DNA from: Verrucomicrobiales bacterium
Lineage (GTDB): Bacteria; Verrucomicrobiota; Verrucomicrobiia; Verrucomicrobiales; DEV007
Direction: 5' to 3'
DNA length: 64,000 nt
NCBI GenBank assembly: GCA_029213005.1
Contig: JARGPI010000009.1
Coordinates: 169,757 to 233,756, forward strand
Part shown: positions 1-12,191 of the stretch, one piece after another
Position numbering within the stretch: position 1 is the stretch's first letter
How the letters are laid out: each line of letters begins with the position of its first letter
Made by a program: the position numbers and the translations under genes
Notes under the pieces: generated by a model
Databases searched by the model: none
What the model was told of the DNA's origin: nothing
The model's input: the letters and a program-made list of their open reading frames with translations, nothing else

Positions 1-397
1 CCGATTGTGGAAGGCGTGCAACATCGGCAACAAGGGGGCGGGCTCGTTTTTCCAGCGGTTCGTGAGATCTTGATCACTCGGATTCGACATAGAAAAATAT
101 TGTTCAATTTTTCGAAAGAAAGGTCAAGATTCGAATAGCCGGGATCCCCGCGACCGCGTAAAAACCGCTTGATCTCGCGGAATATGGGGTGATAACGTTT
201 CGAGATGAAATTTAACCGTCTTCTGAACCTCTTCCTGTCCGGTAACTCCGGTCCGGGTCGGTCTTGACGGAACTCAATTTCGTAAGCCAGCCCGAAAACG
301 TCTGCGGGTGGCTTTTTTTGAAAAATTGAGAGTCTACCCACCGAATCAAATCGGGTGTTTCTATACTTTCATTATTTTTCAATAACTCATCATTATC

Positions 398-2227
398 ATG
401 GCGGCCAGCCAAACGGAATCATCTATCGATTTGAATCCCCGGACGCTCCTTTTGGAGCTGATGCAGGGATTCCGGGGGCTTTACGGGCGGGCGATTGTCT
501 GTTTGTTCGTTTTTACGGTGATCAATTACCTGACTCCGCTGGTTGCCAGCGCGACGATCGATTTTGCCCTGTCGCAAAAACCCGGGACGGATTTTCTGAC
601 CAGTTGGATCATCGGGATTCTCGGGGGAGCGGAGCGGGTCACGGAAAATCTCTGGATGCCGGCTTTGGTTATGGTCGGGCTTACGATTTTAGCGGGGGTG
701 TTCAGCTATGGAAAAGACCGGTTTGCGGCGTTGGCGTCGGACGGGGTGGCGCGCCAGTTGAAGGATCGGCTCTACAATCATCTGCAGCGTCTTCCGGCCC
801 GGTATCACGACCGGGCGGAAACCGGGGATTTGATCCAGCGGTGTACTTCGGACGTGGAAACTCTTCGGCTGGCTCTGGCCAATCAGGTCGTGGCGGTGAG
901 TAATTCTATACTTCTTTTACTGACGGTCATACCGATCATGGTGATCCTCGATTTGAGGATGGCATTGATTTCTTTCACTCTCATTATCCCGATCATCTTC
1001 TTCGGTTATTTCTATATTAACCGGGTGAAGCATCTGTTTCGCGAAGTGGATGAAGCAGAGGGCGAGGTCACCCGGGTGGTTCAGGAGAATTTGACCGGAG
1101 TCCGGGTGGTTCGGGCTTTTGCGCGGCAGGATTTTGAAATCGAGAAATTCGCGAAGCCGAATCAGGAATATCGCGACCGGAGTCTGCATTTGTTGAAGCT
1201 GATGGCATGGTATTGGTCGACCTCGGATCTCGTGGTACTTTTCCAACAGGGTCTCACGTTGTTTTCAGGGATATATTTCATCGCCAACGGCTCGTTGACC
1301 GTAGGAACTCTTTTCGCTTTCCTGATGTTTCTCAATATGCTGCTGTGGCCGGTTCGGCAAATGGGCCGGACTTTGACGGAGTTGGGTAAATCAATTGTGG
1401 CTCTATCGCGAATCGGGGAGATTCTGAGCGAACATCGCGAAGTCAATTCTTCTGATTCGATCACTCCGGAAAAAAGGGCGGCAGGAGCGGTTACCGTAAA
1501 AAATCTCAGCTTCAGTTACGGGGATGGCGGGCCAATTCTCGATGATATTTCTTTTGAGATCGAGCCGGGCGAAACGCTGGCGATTGTGGGGCCTTCGGGG
1601 TCAGGGAAGACTACCATAATGAACCTGTTGCTCCGACTTTATGACTACAGTGAAGGGTCGATTCTAATTGATGGGAGAGAGATGGAGACCCTTGATCGGG
1701 AATGGGTTCGCTCCCAGTTCAGTATCGTGATGCAGGAGCCGTTTCTCTACTCCAAAACCATTGGGGAAAATATCAGATTGAGCGAAAGCAAATCCGATGA
1801 CGATGAGGTATATGCAGCGGCCAGTCTGGCTGATATCCATCACACGATTTCTAATTTTACTGCGGGATATTCGACTTTGGTCGGGGAGCGGGGTGTGACC
1901 CTTTCCGGAGGGCAGCGTCAGAGAGTTGCGCTCGCCAGGGCGATGCTCCAGAAAACGCCGTTTCTGCTTTTGGACGATGCCTTGAGCGCTCTCGATGCGG
2001 AGACTGAGGCGACGATTTTGGAGGCGCTGCGAAGCCGCCACGGGAAGCGAACCACTTTGGTAATTGCGCACCGACTGTCAACTCTGGCTCACGCCGATAA
2101 AATTATCGTGCTGGAGAACGGGAAGATTGTTCAGAGCGGTAACCATGAAGCGTTACGCAATGCGCCGGGGCTGTACCAGCGTCTCTGGGAAATTCAAACC
2201 ACCACTGAAAATGAAGCAGGAGCCTGA
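398..2227 (+). CDS. ABC transporter, fused permease/ATP-binding protein (exporter type)
   Basis: 609 aa ORF; N-terminal TM domain; Walker A GPSGSGKTT, signature LSGGQRQR, Walker B LLLDDALSALD. Confidence 0.93.
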   Translation: MAASQTESSIDLNPRTLLLELMQGFRGLYGRAIVCLFVFTVINYLTPLVASATIDFALSQKPGTDFLTSWIIGILGGAERVTENLWMPALVMVGLTILAGVFSYGKDRFAALASDGVARQLKDRLYNHLQRLPARYHDRAETGDLIQRCTSDVETLRLALANQVVAVSNSILLLLTVIPIMVILDLRMALISFTLIIPIIFFGYFYINRVKHLFREVDEAEGEVTRVVQENLTGVRVVRAFARQDFEIEKFAKPNQEYRDRSLHLLKLMAWYWSTSDLVVLFQQGLTLFSGIYFIANGSLTVGTLFAFLMFLNMLLWPVRQMGRTLTELGKSIVALSRIGEILSEHREVNSSDSITPEKRAAGAVTVKNLSFSYGDGGPILDDISFEIEPGETLAIVGPSGSGKTTIMNLLLRLYDYSEGSILIDGREMETLDREWVRSQFSIVMQEPFLYSKTIGENIRLSESKSDDDEVYAAASLADIHHTISNFTAGYSTLVGERGVTLSGGQRQRVALARAMLQKTPFLLLDDALSALDAETEATILEALRSRHGKRTTLVIAHRLSTLAHADKIIVLENGKIVQSGNHEALRNAPGLYQRLWEIQTTTENEAGA

Positions 2228-4037
2228 AGAAGATGTGTTTAGTGAACGCCTCGATCTGAGCCTGTGGGGGCGGGTCTTTCGTCATGCGGCGCCTCACAGG
2301 AATATTGCGGTTCCGTTGGGGATTTCCGGCATCGTCATCGCAGTTGTCGATGCCAGTTTCGCGCTGGTGACCCGCTGGGCGGTTGACGATGTGATGGCCA
2401 ATGGTGGAGCGATTTCCTATGTTCCACATATTGTGGCATATATTGCTTTATCGGTCGGATTGGCTCTCGGCGTCTGGGTATTTATTAACAAAGCAGGAAG
2501 TCTCGCGAACTATATGAGTCACGATATTCGTCGTGATTGTTTCAGGCGATTGCAGGAGCTGGAGTTCGCCTACTTTGATCATCGCCCGACCGGCTGGTTG
2601 ATCTCACGGTTGACGTCGGACTGCGATAAGTTGGCGCGGATTATTGCCTGGGGAACCCTCGACCTGGTCTGGGCGTTTTGCCTGGTTTTTATCATTGGGG
2701 TGATTCTGATTGTTTTGAATCCAATATTAGGTCTGCTCGTGCTTTCAGTGGTTCCGATATTGGCAGTAATCAGTTTCTTTTTTCAGAAACGGCTGCTGCT
2801 CAGCTCCCGGGAAACCCGGAAGTACAACTCGATGATTACCGCTTCGTTTGCGGAGGCGTTACAAGGGCTCCGTACCAGTAAAGCATTGGTTCGGGAGGAT
2901 GAAAATCTGGTGGAGTTTCAGGGGCTCTCCACCCGGATGTACGGGGTATCGCTGCAGAATGCGCTGCAGTCCGCTGTCTATATACCGATTGTTTTGACGC
3001 TGGGTAGTGTTTCGACCGGGATCGCACTGTGGCGCGGAGGTATCGAAGTGATCGCTGGAGATATGACTCTGGGAACCTTAGTGGCTTTCATTTTTTACGC
3101 CGGACAGTTTTTTAATCCGATCAATCAGATTGCCCAGGTGCTGGTGCAGATGCAGGGAGCCCAGGCCGCTGGTGAGCGGGTATTGAGCCTGCTGGCGACC
3201 ACTCCCGGGATTCAGGATAGCGATGCGGTGAAGGCGAAGATTGCGGAGTGGGAAGATAGAGAATTGCCTCCGGGAATGGCACCTGACGGCGGCGCTGATG
3301 AAATCAAAACGATCGAATTCCGGGATGTCGACTTTTTCTACTCAGAGTCGGAGCCGGTACTACAGAAATTCAATCTCACTGTGAACTCCGGTGAAACGAT
3401 TGCATTAGTCGGAGCGAGTGGGGGAGGCAAAAGTACGATTGTGAACCTGGTGGCCCGTTTCTACGAACCCACTGCGGGATCGATTTTGATAAACGGGGAG
3501 GACTACCGGGAGCGAAGTCTCGCCTGGTATCAATCAAATCTCGGGATCGTTCTGCAGGGGCCTCACTTATTCAGCGGCTCGGTTCGCGAAAATATTCGCT
3601 ATGGGAAGATCGATGCAACAGATGAAGAGATTCGTGAAGCGGCGCGTCATGTCAACGCCGATCGATTTATCTCGGAGCTGGAAGATGGTTACGATACCGA
3701 TGTCGGGGAGGGTGGAAACCGGCTCTCAACCGGGCAGAAACAGCTCATTTCCTTTGCGCGGGCTTTGATCGGAAATCCGGCTGTTTTCATCATGGATGAG
3801 GCGACATCCTCCATCGATACCGAAACGGAGCAGGCGATTCAGGAAGGGTTAAAATCCATCTTTCAGGGAAGGATCAGTTTTGTGATTGCGCACCGGTTAT
3901 CCACGATTCGAAACGCGGACCGGATTCTCGTGATCGACAAAGGGAAAATCATTGAGAGTGGGACTCACGCTGGTTTGCTGGCATCCCGGGGGCATTATCA
4001 TGCGCTCTATACCCACCAACTGGTGTCGAATTTGTAG
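2211..4037 (+). CDS. ABC transporter, fused permease/ATP-binding protein, likely heterodimer partner of the preceding gene
   Basis: ORF track starts at 2064 but the ATG at 2211 (MKQEPEED...) gives a short overlap with the upstream stop; Walker A GASGGGKST, signature LSTGQKQ, Walker B FIMDEATSSID. Confidence 0.9.
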   Translation: MKQEPEEDVFSERLDLSLWGRVFRHAAPHRNIAVPLGISGIVIAVVDASFALVTRWAVDDVMANGGAISYVPHIVAYIALSVGLALGVWVFINKAGSLANYMSHDIRRDCFRRLQELEFAYFDHRPTGWLISRLTSDCDKLARIIAWGTLDLVWAFCLVFIIGVILIVLNPILGLLVLSVVPILAVISFFFQKRLLLSSRETRKYNSMITASFAEALQGLRTSKALVREDENLVEFQGLSTRMYGVSLQNALQSAVYIPIVLTLGSVSTGIALWRGGIEVIAGDMTLGTLVAFIFYAGQFFNPINQIAQVLVQMQGAQAAGERVLSLLATTPGIQDSDAVKAKIAEWEDRELPPGMAPDGGADEIKTIEFRDVDFFYSESEPVLQKFNLTVNSGETIALVGASGGGKSTIVNLVARFYEPTAGSILINGEDYRERSLAWYQSNLGIVLQGPHLFSGSVRENIRYGKIDATDEEIREAARHVNADRFISELEDGYDTDVGEGGNRLSTGQKQLISFARALIGNPAVFIMDEATSSIDTETEQAIQEGLKSIFQGRISFVIAHRLSTIRNADRILVIDKGKIIESGTHAGLLASRGHYHALYTHQLVSNL

Positions 4038-4081
4038 GCGGAAATGGGGCTAAGCGCGAGCGGGTCATTGGTTGACTCGGC

Positions 4082-4121
4082 GACTGTACCCTGTACAGTC
4101 TGGGACTGTACCCTGTTCAAT
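4082..4121 (+). repeat. TTGTAC-CCT-GTACAA family palindromic repeat, two direct units
   Basis: gactgtaccctgtacagtctgggactgtaccctgttcaat; same core occurs at 19691, 31704 and 59160. Confidence 0.85.
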
Positions 4122-4122
4122 T

Positions 4123-4434
4123 GTGAAAACTGTATCATCCTGGAGTGAGATCCCCGATTTCGGGGACGACGAAAAAGCCGAAGCCGATTTCTGGCTGACC
4201 CACGAACTCGATCTCAGGTTGATGAACGATTCGATTCATCGCGCCAACGTTCGGGAATCGACCACGATTACCTTGCGCTTTGATCCCCAGATGCTTAGCC
4301 GGATCAAGCGCGTGGCCCGTCACCGGTACATGAACTATCAGAGCATGATTAAACAGTGGCTCAGCGAGCGGCTCGAAGAGGAAGTTCGCAAGGCTGAAGA
4401 GCCGGCCCGCCCTCCGCGGGACGAAGATGCCTGA
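4123..4434 (+). CDS. CopG/ribbon-helix-helix antitoxin-like protein
   Basis: In-frame GTG at 4123 (VKTVSSWSEIPDFGDDEKAEADFWLTHEL...TTITLRFDPQMLSRIKRVARHRYMNYQSMIKQWLSERL) resembles the CopG antitoxin family; the longer ORF from 4072 reads through the repeat. Confidence 0.7.
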   Translation: MKTVSSWSEIPDFGDDEKAEADFWLTHELDLRLMNDSIHRANVRESTTITLRFDPQMLSRIKRVARHRYMNYQSMIKQWLSERLEEEVRKAEEPARPPRDEDA

Positions 4435-4440
4435 TCCTAA

Positions 4441-6681
<2,241 letters not shown>

Positions 6682-6944
6682 TGGCATACAAATCGAAAAA
6701 TTGGCAAAGGAATGGAGGTAAGTAAGTAGAAGTGGCCATCTCTCTAATACCTGTGTACTCCCCAAACCCAAAAGCCGAAAAAGAGCGGTCCTCAAGCTAC
6801 AAAAATGCCGGAATTGACCCTCTTTCATCCGTGTCCATCAAAAGACCTCATTCCTTCGCTTTTATCCGTGGTAAAAAATATTCTACAATATACCAGCCTG
6901 TCCGCAAACCTCTGGAACCCTCGCTATCAAAGGTTCAGGGGACT

Positions 6945-6962
6945 GCGGGCAGAAGTGCCCGC
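6945..6962. repeat. Short intergenic hairpin
   Basis: GCGGGCA-GAAG-TGCCCGC perfect 7-bp stem in a 0.4 kb spacer. Confidence 0.5.
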
Positions 6963-7097
6963 ATCACATTTCCGGACTAAACAATACCGTGTCGTAGCGA
7001 TATTTCTGCGTGCTCTCAAATGAGGAGAGCCTGAACACATTTTCCGGCGGATTATTTAATTAGCGTCATGTCCAGCGAGGAATGGCGGATCAGTCTC

Positions 7098-7850
7098 CTA
7101 AGAAAACAGCAGTCCGCCATTGGTATCCATGTTGACTCCGGTGAGAAAAGAAGCTTCGTCCGATGCGAGGAACGAAACGATGGTGGCGATTTCAGTCGGA
7201 GTGCCTTCGCGTCCGAGCGGAGTTCCTGCGGCGACGTTTTTGCGAACCGCATCTTTGGTGAAGGTGTCGTGAAAGGTGGTGCTGATCATTCCGGGGCAGA
7301 GCGCATTGACCCGGATGTTCCGGGCACCCAGTTCTTTGGCCATGGCGCGGGTGAAAGTCATCACCGCTCCTTTAGCCGTGGCATAAGCTGCAGCTCCGGG
7401 GCCGCCGCCATCGCGACCGGCTTGCGATGCTAGGTTCACGATCGATCCACCTTCGCCCATTTTCTCTACTACCGCTTTGGTTAAGAGAAAGGTGCTGGTG
7501 ACATTGAGCTGAAACACATAGTTAAAGAATTCCTCATCCATTTCTGCAAGCGTCTTCCGGGCCACGATTCCACCCGCGTTGTTTACCAGGATATCGATGT
7601 TGTCACCGAAGGTGGCAGTGGTTTTCGAGATCAACTCGGCGACATCCGCCGACTTGGTCAGGTCGCCTTTTACCGCGATTGCTTCGCCTCCTGCGGCGGT
7701 GATTTCCGCCACCGTTGCTTCAGCTTTCTCAGTGCTGCCGAAGTAGTTGACGACGACCTTTGCGCCCTGTTGGGCGAGTTCGATCGAAATCGCTTTTCCG
7801 ATATCTCTCGCGCCACCTGAGACGATGGCCACTTTGTTTTTCAGTTTCAT
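7098..7850 (-). CDS. Short-chain dehydrogenase/reductase (FabG-like)
   Basis: 250 aa; VSGGARDIGKA, NNAGG, YATAKGA motifs. Confidence 0.9.
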   Translation of the reverse strand: MKLKNKVAIVSGGARDIGKAISIELAQQGAKVVVNYFGSTEKAEATVAEITAAGGEAIAVKGDLTKSADVAELISKTTATFGDNIDILVNNAGGIVARKTLAEMDEEFFNYVFQLNVTSTFLLTKAVVEKMGEGGSIVNLASQAGRDGGGPGAAAYATAKGAVMTFTRAMAKELGARNIRVNALCPGMISTTFHDTFTKDAVRKNVAAGTPLGREGTPTEIATIVSFLASDEASFLTGVNMDTNGGLLFS

Positions 7851-7925
7851 AAATTCGATAAGGATCTTTCGGGAATAAGAGTTCCCTTCAAGTGTTTAAT
7901 CCGGGAATCGATGATACCCTAGACG

Positions 7926-8774
7926 ATGAGGAAGCGAATAGTTTACGTCCTGGGAGGAGTTGTGTGCTGCGCGGTCTTGGCAGTGAGTTTGATATTTCAG
8001 GACCTTGGCGCGACGACGGCTGATGACGTTCAGGTAATTCGAGAGGGGGACAAGGAGATGACGGTCCGTTTCAAAGGCGAGGAAGGTCTGCTCTACAAAC
8101 AGTTCAATTTTACCTTTGATACTCCTTTTCGCGATTGGTTCGGAACGGGGAAGTGGACGACGATGAATTTGCTTTCCCCATCGGCTACCGATGTGGATGC
8201 CTACGTTAAGTTACGTCGATCGATCTTTGACGGAAGTGGTGATTTCAAGGACAACCGGATCGAGGCAACGGGAAGTGCCGCGCGGTTTTCCGCAGTGGCT
8301 CCCACCGGAAAGATGTTTACTACCAAATCGATGGTTGAAAACAATGATCTCTGGTTTGTAAAAGGGGATCATCTTTGGTTCAAAGGGCGGTTCCTTCTTG
8401 AGTCAGGCGTGCCGTTCACGATCGTGGATTTTCAGGAGCGGGGTAGAAAGCAGAGCCCCGGTCCCCGCATCACGATTTGGGAACGCAGTCATATCGGTAT
8501 CGAATTGAAATACCGCCCGAAACCTCAACTACGCCAACTGGTAAAGCCGGTTCCAATTGGAAAGTGGTTCGATCTAAAGGTCCACCTGGTTCTGGATGAC
8601 GAGTCTGGCGATGTGCAAATCTGGCAGGATGACGAATTGATTATCAATGGGCAGATGCAGACCCTGGCCCGGGCTAACTCGCTATTGAATGCGCTGGAAG
8701 TCGGGATCACCGCCACCGGAGAGGCGGCGACGGTCCTTGTCAGCGAGGTCGCAATCAGTCACGACCCTCTGTAA
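7926..8774 (+). CDS. Secreted protein, possibly polysaccharide-lyase/concanavalin-like fold
   Basis: N-terminal hydrophobic signal; WERSHIGIELKYRP...GKWFDLKVHLVLDDESGDVQIWQDDELI resembles the polysaccharide lyase pattern. Confidence 0.55.
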   Translation: MRKRIVYVLGGVVCCAVLAVSLIFQDLGATTADDVQVIREGDKEMTVRFKGEEGLLYKQFNFTFDTPFRDWFGTGKWTTMNLLSPSATDVDAYVKLRRSIFDGSGDFKDNRIEATGSAARFSAVAPTGKMFTTKSMVENNDLWFVKGDHLWFKGRFLLESGVPFTIVDFQERGRKQSPGPRITIWERSHIGIELKYRPKPQLRQLVKPVPIGKWFDLKVHLVLDDESGDVQIWQDDELIINGQMQTLARANSLLNALEVGITATGEAATVLVSEVAISHDPL

Positions 8775-8792
8775 TTAATTTCCCGACTGGAC

Positions 8793-10544
8793 TCAGCCCG
8801 GAACCTTTTCAGCTGCAACCCGACTGTAGGAAGAGATGATGTCGCTTCTTCTCAGGACGCCGACTATCTCGCGGGGATTAGAACGCGAGACTACCGGAAT
8901 CCGGCCCACATCGCCCGCGCCGAATTGAACGAGGGCTTCGCGGACGGTTTGGTCAGGGAAAGCAGTGACAATATCATTCGTAGTGATCTTCTCGACGGAA
9001 TCAATCTCGTGATTTTCGCGCATGGAGTTTTCCAAATCCGAGACGGTCACAATCCCCACGAGTTCACCGCTATCGTCATCGGTAACGAGGAGGCCCCGCT
9101 GGCCTGACTTGGTAAAGATTTGGTTGAGGTCCTGAATAGGTAAATGACGGCTGACGCTTCCAAAGTCTTTCGTCATGGCCTCGGAAACCTTTACCGTATC
9201 CAGTGCATCGAACATCTCTTCGCCCGGCGGCTCGACTCCCTTGCGGCGCATCTTCTTGGTATAGATGCTTTCTTTATAAATCAGCTGCGAAACGATGGTG
9301 CTGATCACCACGCAAAGCATGAGCGGCAAAATGATTTTATAGTCGCGGGTCAGTTCGAAAAGAATAACTACCGCTGTAATCGGAGCCCGGGCGGTGGCCG
9401 AGAATACCGCTGCCATTCCCACGACCGCATAAGCTCCCACGGGACCGGCTACCGAAGGGAAAAGAGCATTGACGGTGGAGCCGAAGGCGGCGCCCAGCAT
9501 CGCTCCCAGAAAAAGTGATGGAGCAAATACGCCCCCACTCCCGCCGCTGCCGATCGTGACCGAAGTGGCGAGGATTTTCAATCCCAGCAAAACCAGGGCA
9601 GTTTTCAGAAGCATTTCGCCATTGGCGGCGCTTTCGAGGGCGCGATAACCCACACCAAACAGATCGGTGGAATACAGGCCGAGGAGACCGATGATCAGTC
9701 CACCGACGACCGGCTTGACCCATTCGGGGATTTTAATTTTGTCGAATCCGTCTTCAAAGGCGTAGAGCACAATAATAAAGATCACTCCGAGAACTCCGGC
9801 CAGTCCACCGAGGATGCCGTAGAGCGGAATTTCGAGCGCACTCTCCAGCGCGTATTCCGGAACGATGAGATTGGCGACATCGGGGAGGAATGCGTGGGAA
9901 ACCACCGCGGCAACCACCGAGCTGATCACGACGACGCTGAAGTAGCGGGTCGTGAAGTTTCCGAGAATGACTTCGAGAGCGAAAAATACACCTGCGATCG
10001 GGGCGTTGAAGGTCGCAGAAATACCCCCGGCAGCGCCGCACGCAACCAGGGTTCGAATCCACTGGGCAGGGAGCCCGAGACGTTGGCCGATGGTGGATCC
10101 CAGAGTCGCACCGATTTGCACGATGGGCCCTTCGCGCCCGACTGAACCGCCGGTCCCGATGGTGATGGCGGAAGCGAGGATTTTAACAAAAGCGACCCGC
10201 GGCCTGATTCGTCCGCCGTTTTTAGCGACCGCGATCATGACCTCCGGCACGCCGTGTCCTTTGGCTTCCGGGGCGAAAAAATAGATAAGGGGACCGACAA
10301 TCAAACCACCGAGAGCCGGAATCAGAACGATATAGTAGTCGCCGAGGAAACTCAGAATGTTTTTGCCATGCCCGAAGGCACTGGTTTCGATCAGCCCGAT
10401 GAGATGCCGGAAAACAACGGCACCCAACCCGGCGATAACGCCCACGCCGATAGCGATCACCATGCCCCGGGCGACGTCTTTGTCATGCCAGGCGCTATTT
10501 AACGGGAGCAGGCGGTTCAGCCAGTTTTCCGAATTTGATTTCAT
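8793..10544 (-). CDS. ClC-family chloride channel with C-terminal CBS domains
   Basis: GSGGSGGVFAPSLFLGA, GREGPIVQIGA, CBS repeats; ATG at 10544 (MKSNSEN) preferred to 10640 because the longer ORF reads through a hairpin. Confidence 0.9.
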   Translation of the reverse strand: MKSNSENWLNRLLPLNSAWHDKDVARGMVIAIGVGVIAGLGAVVFRHLIGLIETSAFGHGKNILSFLGDYYIVLIPALGGLIVGPLIYFFAPEAKGHGVPEVMIAVAKNGGRIRPRVAFVKILASAITIGTGGSVGREGPIVQIGATLGSTIGQRLGLPAQWIRTLVACGAAGGISATFNAPIAGVFFALEVILGNFTTRYFSVVVISSVVAAVVSHAFLPDVANLIVPEYALESALEIPLYGILGGLAGVLGVIFIIVLYAFEDGFDKIKIPEWVKPVVGGLIIGLLGLYSTDLFGVGYRALESAANGEMLLKTALVLLGLKILATSVTIGSGGSGGVFAPSLFLGAMLGAAFGSTVNALFPSVAGPVGAYAVVGMAAVFSATARAPITAVVILFELTRDYKIILPLMLCVVISTIVSQLIYKESIYTKKMRRKGVEPPGEEMFDALDTVKVSEAMTKDFGSVSRHLPIQDLNQIFTKSGQRGLLVTDDDSGELVGIVTVSDLENSMRENHEIDSVEKITTNDIVTAFPDQTVREALVQFGAGDVGRIPVVSRSNPREIVGVLRRSDIISSYSRVAAEKVPG

Positions 10545-10576
10545 AACGAATCTTTGCGGTTGAGTAAAAACGAAAG

Positions 10577-10600
10577 GGGGCCGGTTCGAAAACCGGCCCC
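10577..10600 (-). terminator. Strong hairpin, probable terminator of the 10686-11378 gene
   Basis: GGGGCCGGTT-TTCG-AACCGGCCCC on the minus strand: 10-bp perfect stem, TTCG loop, followed by CCTTTCGTTTTT. Confidence 0.7.
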
Positions 10601-10685
10601 AGATGGCTTTTCCGTAGATCCACCCCGCAAAAATTTCCAATGATTTATGGGATCGTGTTTGTAACGCCGGATTTGTCCCGGGAGA

Positions 10686-11378
10686 TTACCGGGAAATCAT
10701 TTCGATGCGATTGATCGTTACCTTGAATTTTGAGTGAGTGTCATCACCATCGCAGGCGATCCACAAGCCGGAGAGACTCAGTTCTTTTTCGAACTGAATT
10801 TCGAAATCGATGGGCCCGGGTTGGGTGAGCGTCCGGGCAATTTCCTCTTTGATGAGGCCTTTTCCCAGTGGATGAGTTCTCCGGGTCCAGCCGCTGCCCG
10901 ATCCATTTTCCACATTGTAAAAGTGTATTTCTCCGAGCCCGGAACCGGCAGGGCTGAGTGACTCAAGTTCTTTGATCCAGGTTGGAGCAAACTTTCGTTC
11001 GAGCGCCCCGAGTTTTCGATCGCCTGTTAAAATCACGCCGAGGCGGAGCGCATAATCATCAGATCCTTTAGCGCCCTGCTTCCGGTTGGGGGAGAGGCGG
11101 ATCAGGTCATCAATGGTTCCCTGAATTCGGATTCCGGTAAACTTTTTTACGGAATCGAATCCATACACTAGCGGTCCGGCGGAGTTATTTACCGAGATCG
11201 TGAGGGAGGCGGGATGCTCACTCACGATATTAGGTTTAGTGTCACCAAAACTAAGGAGGTGCCACCCTTCCGGTGAGGAATTGCGGTGTAGCTTAAGAGG
11301 GATTTCTTCCGCAGTAGCGGCGAACAAGGCGATGCACTGAACCAATAGGGCAACGGTGACTGATTGCCGTTTATGCAT
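10686..11378 (-). CDS. Secreted hypothetical protein
   Basis: 230 aa with N-terminal signal-like sequence; no recognised family. Confidence 0.55.
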   Translation of the reverse strand: MHKRQSVTVALLVQCIALFAATAEEIPLKLHRNSSPEGWHLLSFGDTKPNIVSEHPASLTISVNNSAGPLVYGFDSVKKFTGIRIQGTIDDLIRLSPNRKQGAKGSDDYALRLGVILTGDRKLGALERKFAPTWIKELESLSPAGSGLGEIHFYNVENGSGSGWTRRTHPLGKGLIKEEIARTLTQPGPIDFEIQFEKELSLSGLWIACDGDDTHSKFKVTINRIEMISR

Positions 11379-11402
11379 TTCTATACTTTTCGGCCCGGCA
11401 AT

Positions 11403-12158
11403 CTAGCTAAGAGGGATGAGATCCCGGAGAACGTGGTCCCCGGTGTTCTTCGTAACAATCACATGGATGTTCTCCCCTGATTTCCAGGCGGTGGAGGACC
11501 AGTCTTTCACTTGCAGTTGGTTTTCCTCGCCTTCCTTCAGGCGTTTCATGGGACCTGCGTCCATCGTCATAATATGGACGGTGGACAGCCCTTCTTTATC
11601 GGGGAACCGAATGCAGATCAGCGATACGGAACGCCCTTTCCAATTGAGAATTTTACAACCTCTGAGATCTCCGTTCTTAGATAGATCCGGTAGTTCCATC
11701 CCGAGTAACATATTTCGGGATTTCAAATACCCGGAAACCTGCTGCGGATCGTCTGACCTGAAATCAAGCGAGTTCAGCGCCTCCATTTCATCGATCATAT
11801 CTCTTTGGAATTCCTCCACCACCCGGTGTTGATAGGCATCGGTTTGATGCCACAAGCCCAGACCAATCATGATAGTCGCGGCCGCAGCCAGTGTGAGAAA
11901 CATCAAACGACGGTTCCAGGTCGGCTTTGATTCGGCTTCGATTCCGGTGAGAATGTCAGCCATCAGGTTTTCCGGAACCGGGATTTCTTCAATCCGGTCC
12001 GTTACTAACTGATCGAACTTCCGGGAATCTTCGAGCCACTTTCCGAGTGATTCGTCCTCCCCGGCGAGCCGAAGGGCTTCGGCAACATCGCCTTCCGGGA
12101 GCTTGGACTCTCCGTTGCGAAGGGCTGATAAAATGATTTTAGCTTCCTCTCTGTTCAT
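11403..12158 (-). CDS. Putative anti-sigma factor, single-TM membrane protein
   Basis: Directly downstream of the ECF sigma gene; cytosolic N-terminus, TM segment LMFLTLAAAATIMIGLGLW. Confidence 0.6.
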   Translation of the reverse strand: MNREEAKIILSALRNGESKLPEGDVAEALRLAGEDESLGKWLEDSRKFDQLVTDRIEEIPVPENLMADILTGIEAESKPTWNRRLMFLTLAAAATIMIGLGLWHQTDAYQHRVVEEFQRDMIDEMEALNSLDFRSDDPQQVSGYLKSRNMLLGMELPDLSKNGDLRGCKILNWKGRSVSLICIRFPDKEGLSTVHIMTMDAGPMKRLKEGEENQLQVKDWSSTAWKSGENIHVIVTKNTGDHVLRDLIPLS

Positions 12159-12191
12159 GAAATGGATTCTGTTTGTTGCAAGGGGTAAATG

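Noticed and set aside
1-397. Partial gene at the left edge and small ORFs at 212-412 (minus) and 355-903 (plus)
   Set aside because: No frame gives a recognisable protein; the 355-903 ORF lies in the wrong frame of the ABC transporter
7068-7433. Many ORFs on the strand opposite clear genes (for example 7068-7433, 9337-9723, 20310-20789, 31844-32734, 55230-55571)
   Set aside because: They are shadow ORFs inside well-supported CDSs of GC-rich sequence, with compositionally odd (Arg/Ser/Pro-rich) translations and no recognisable motifs
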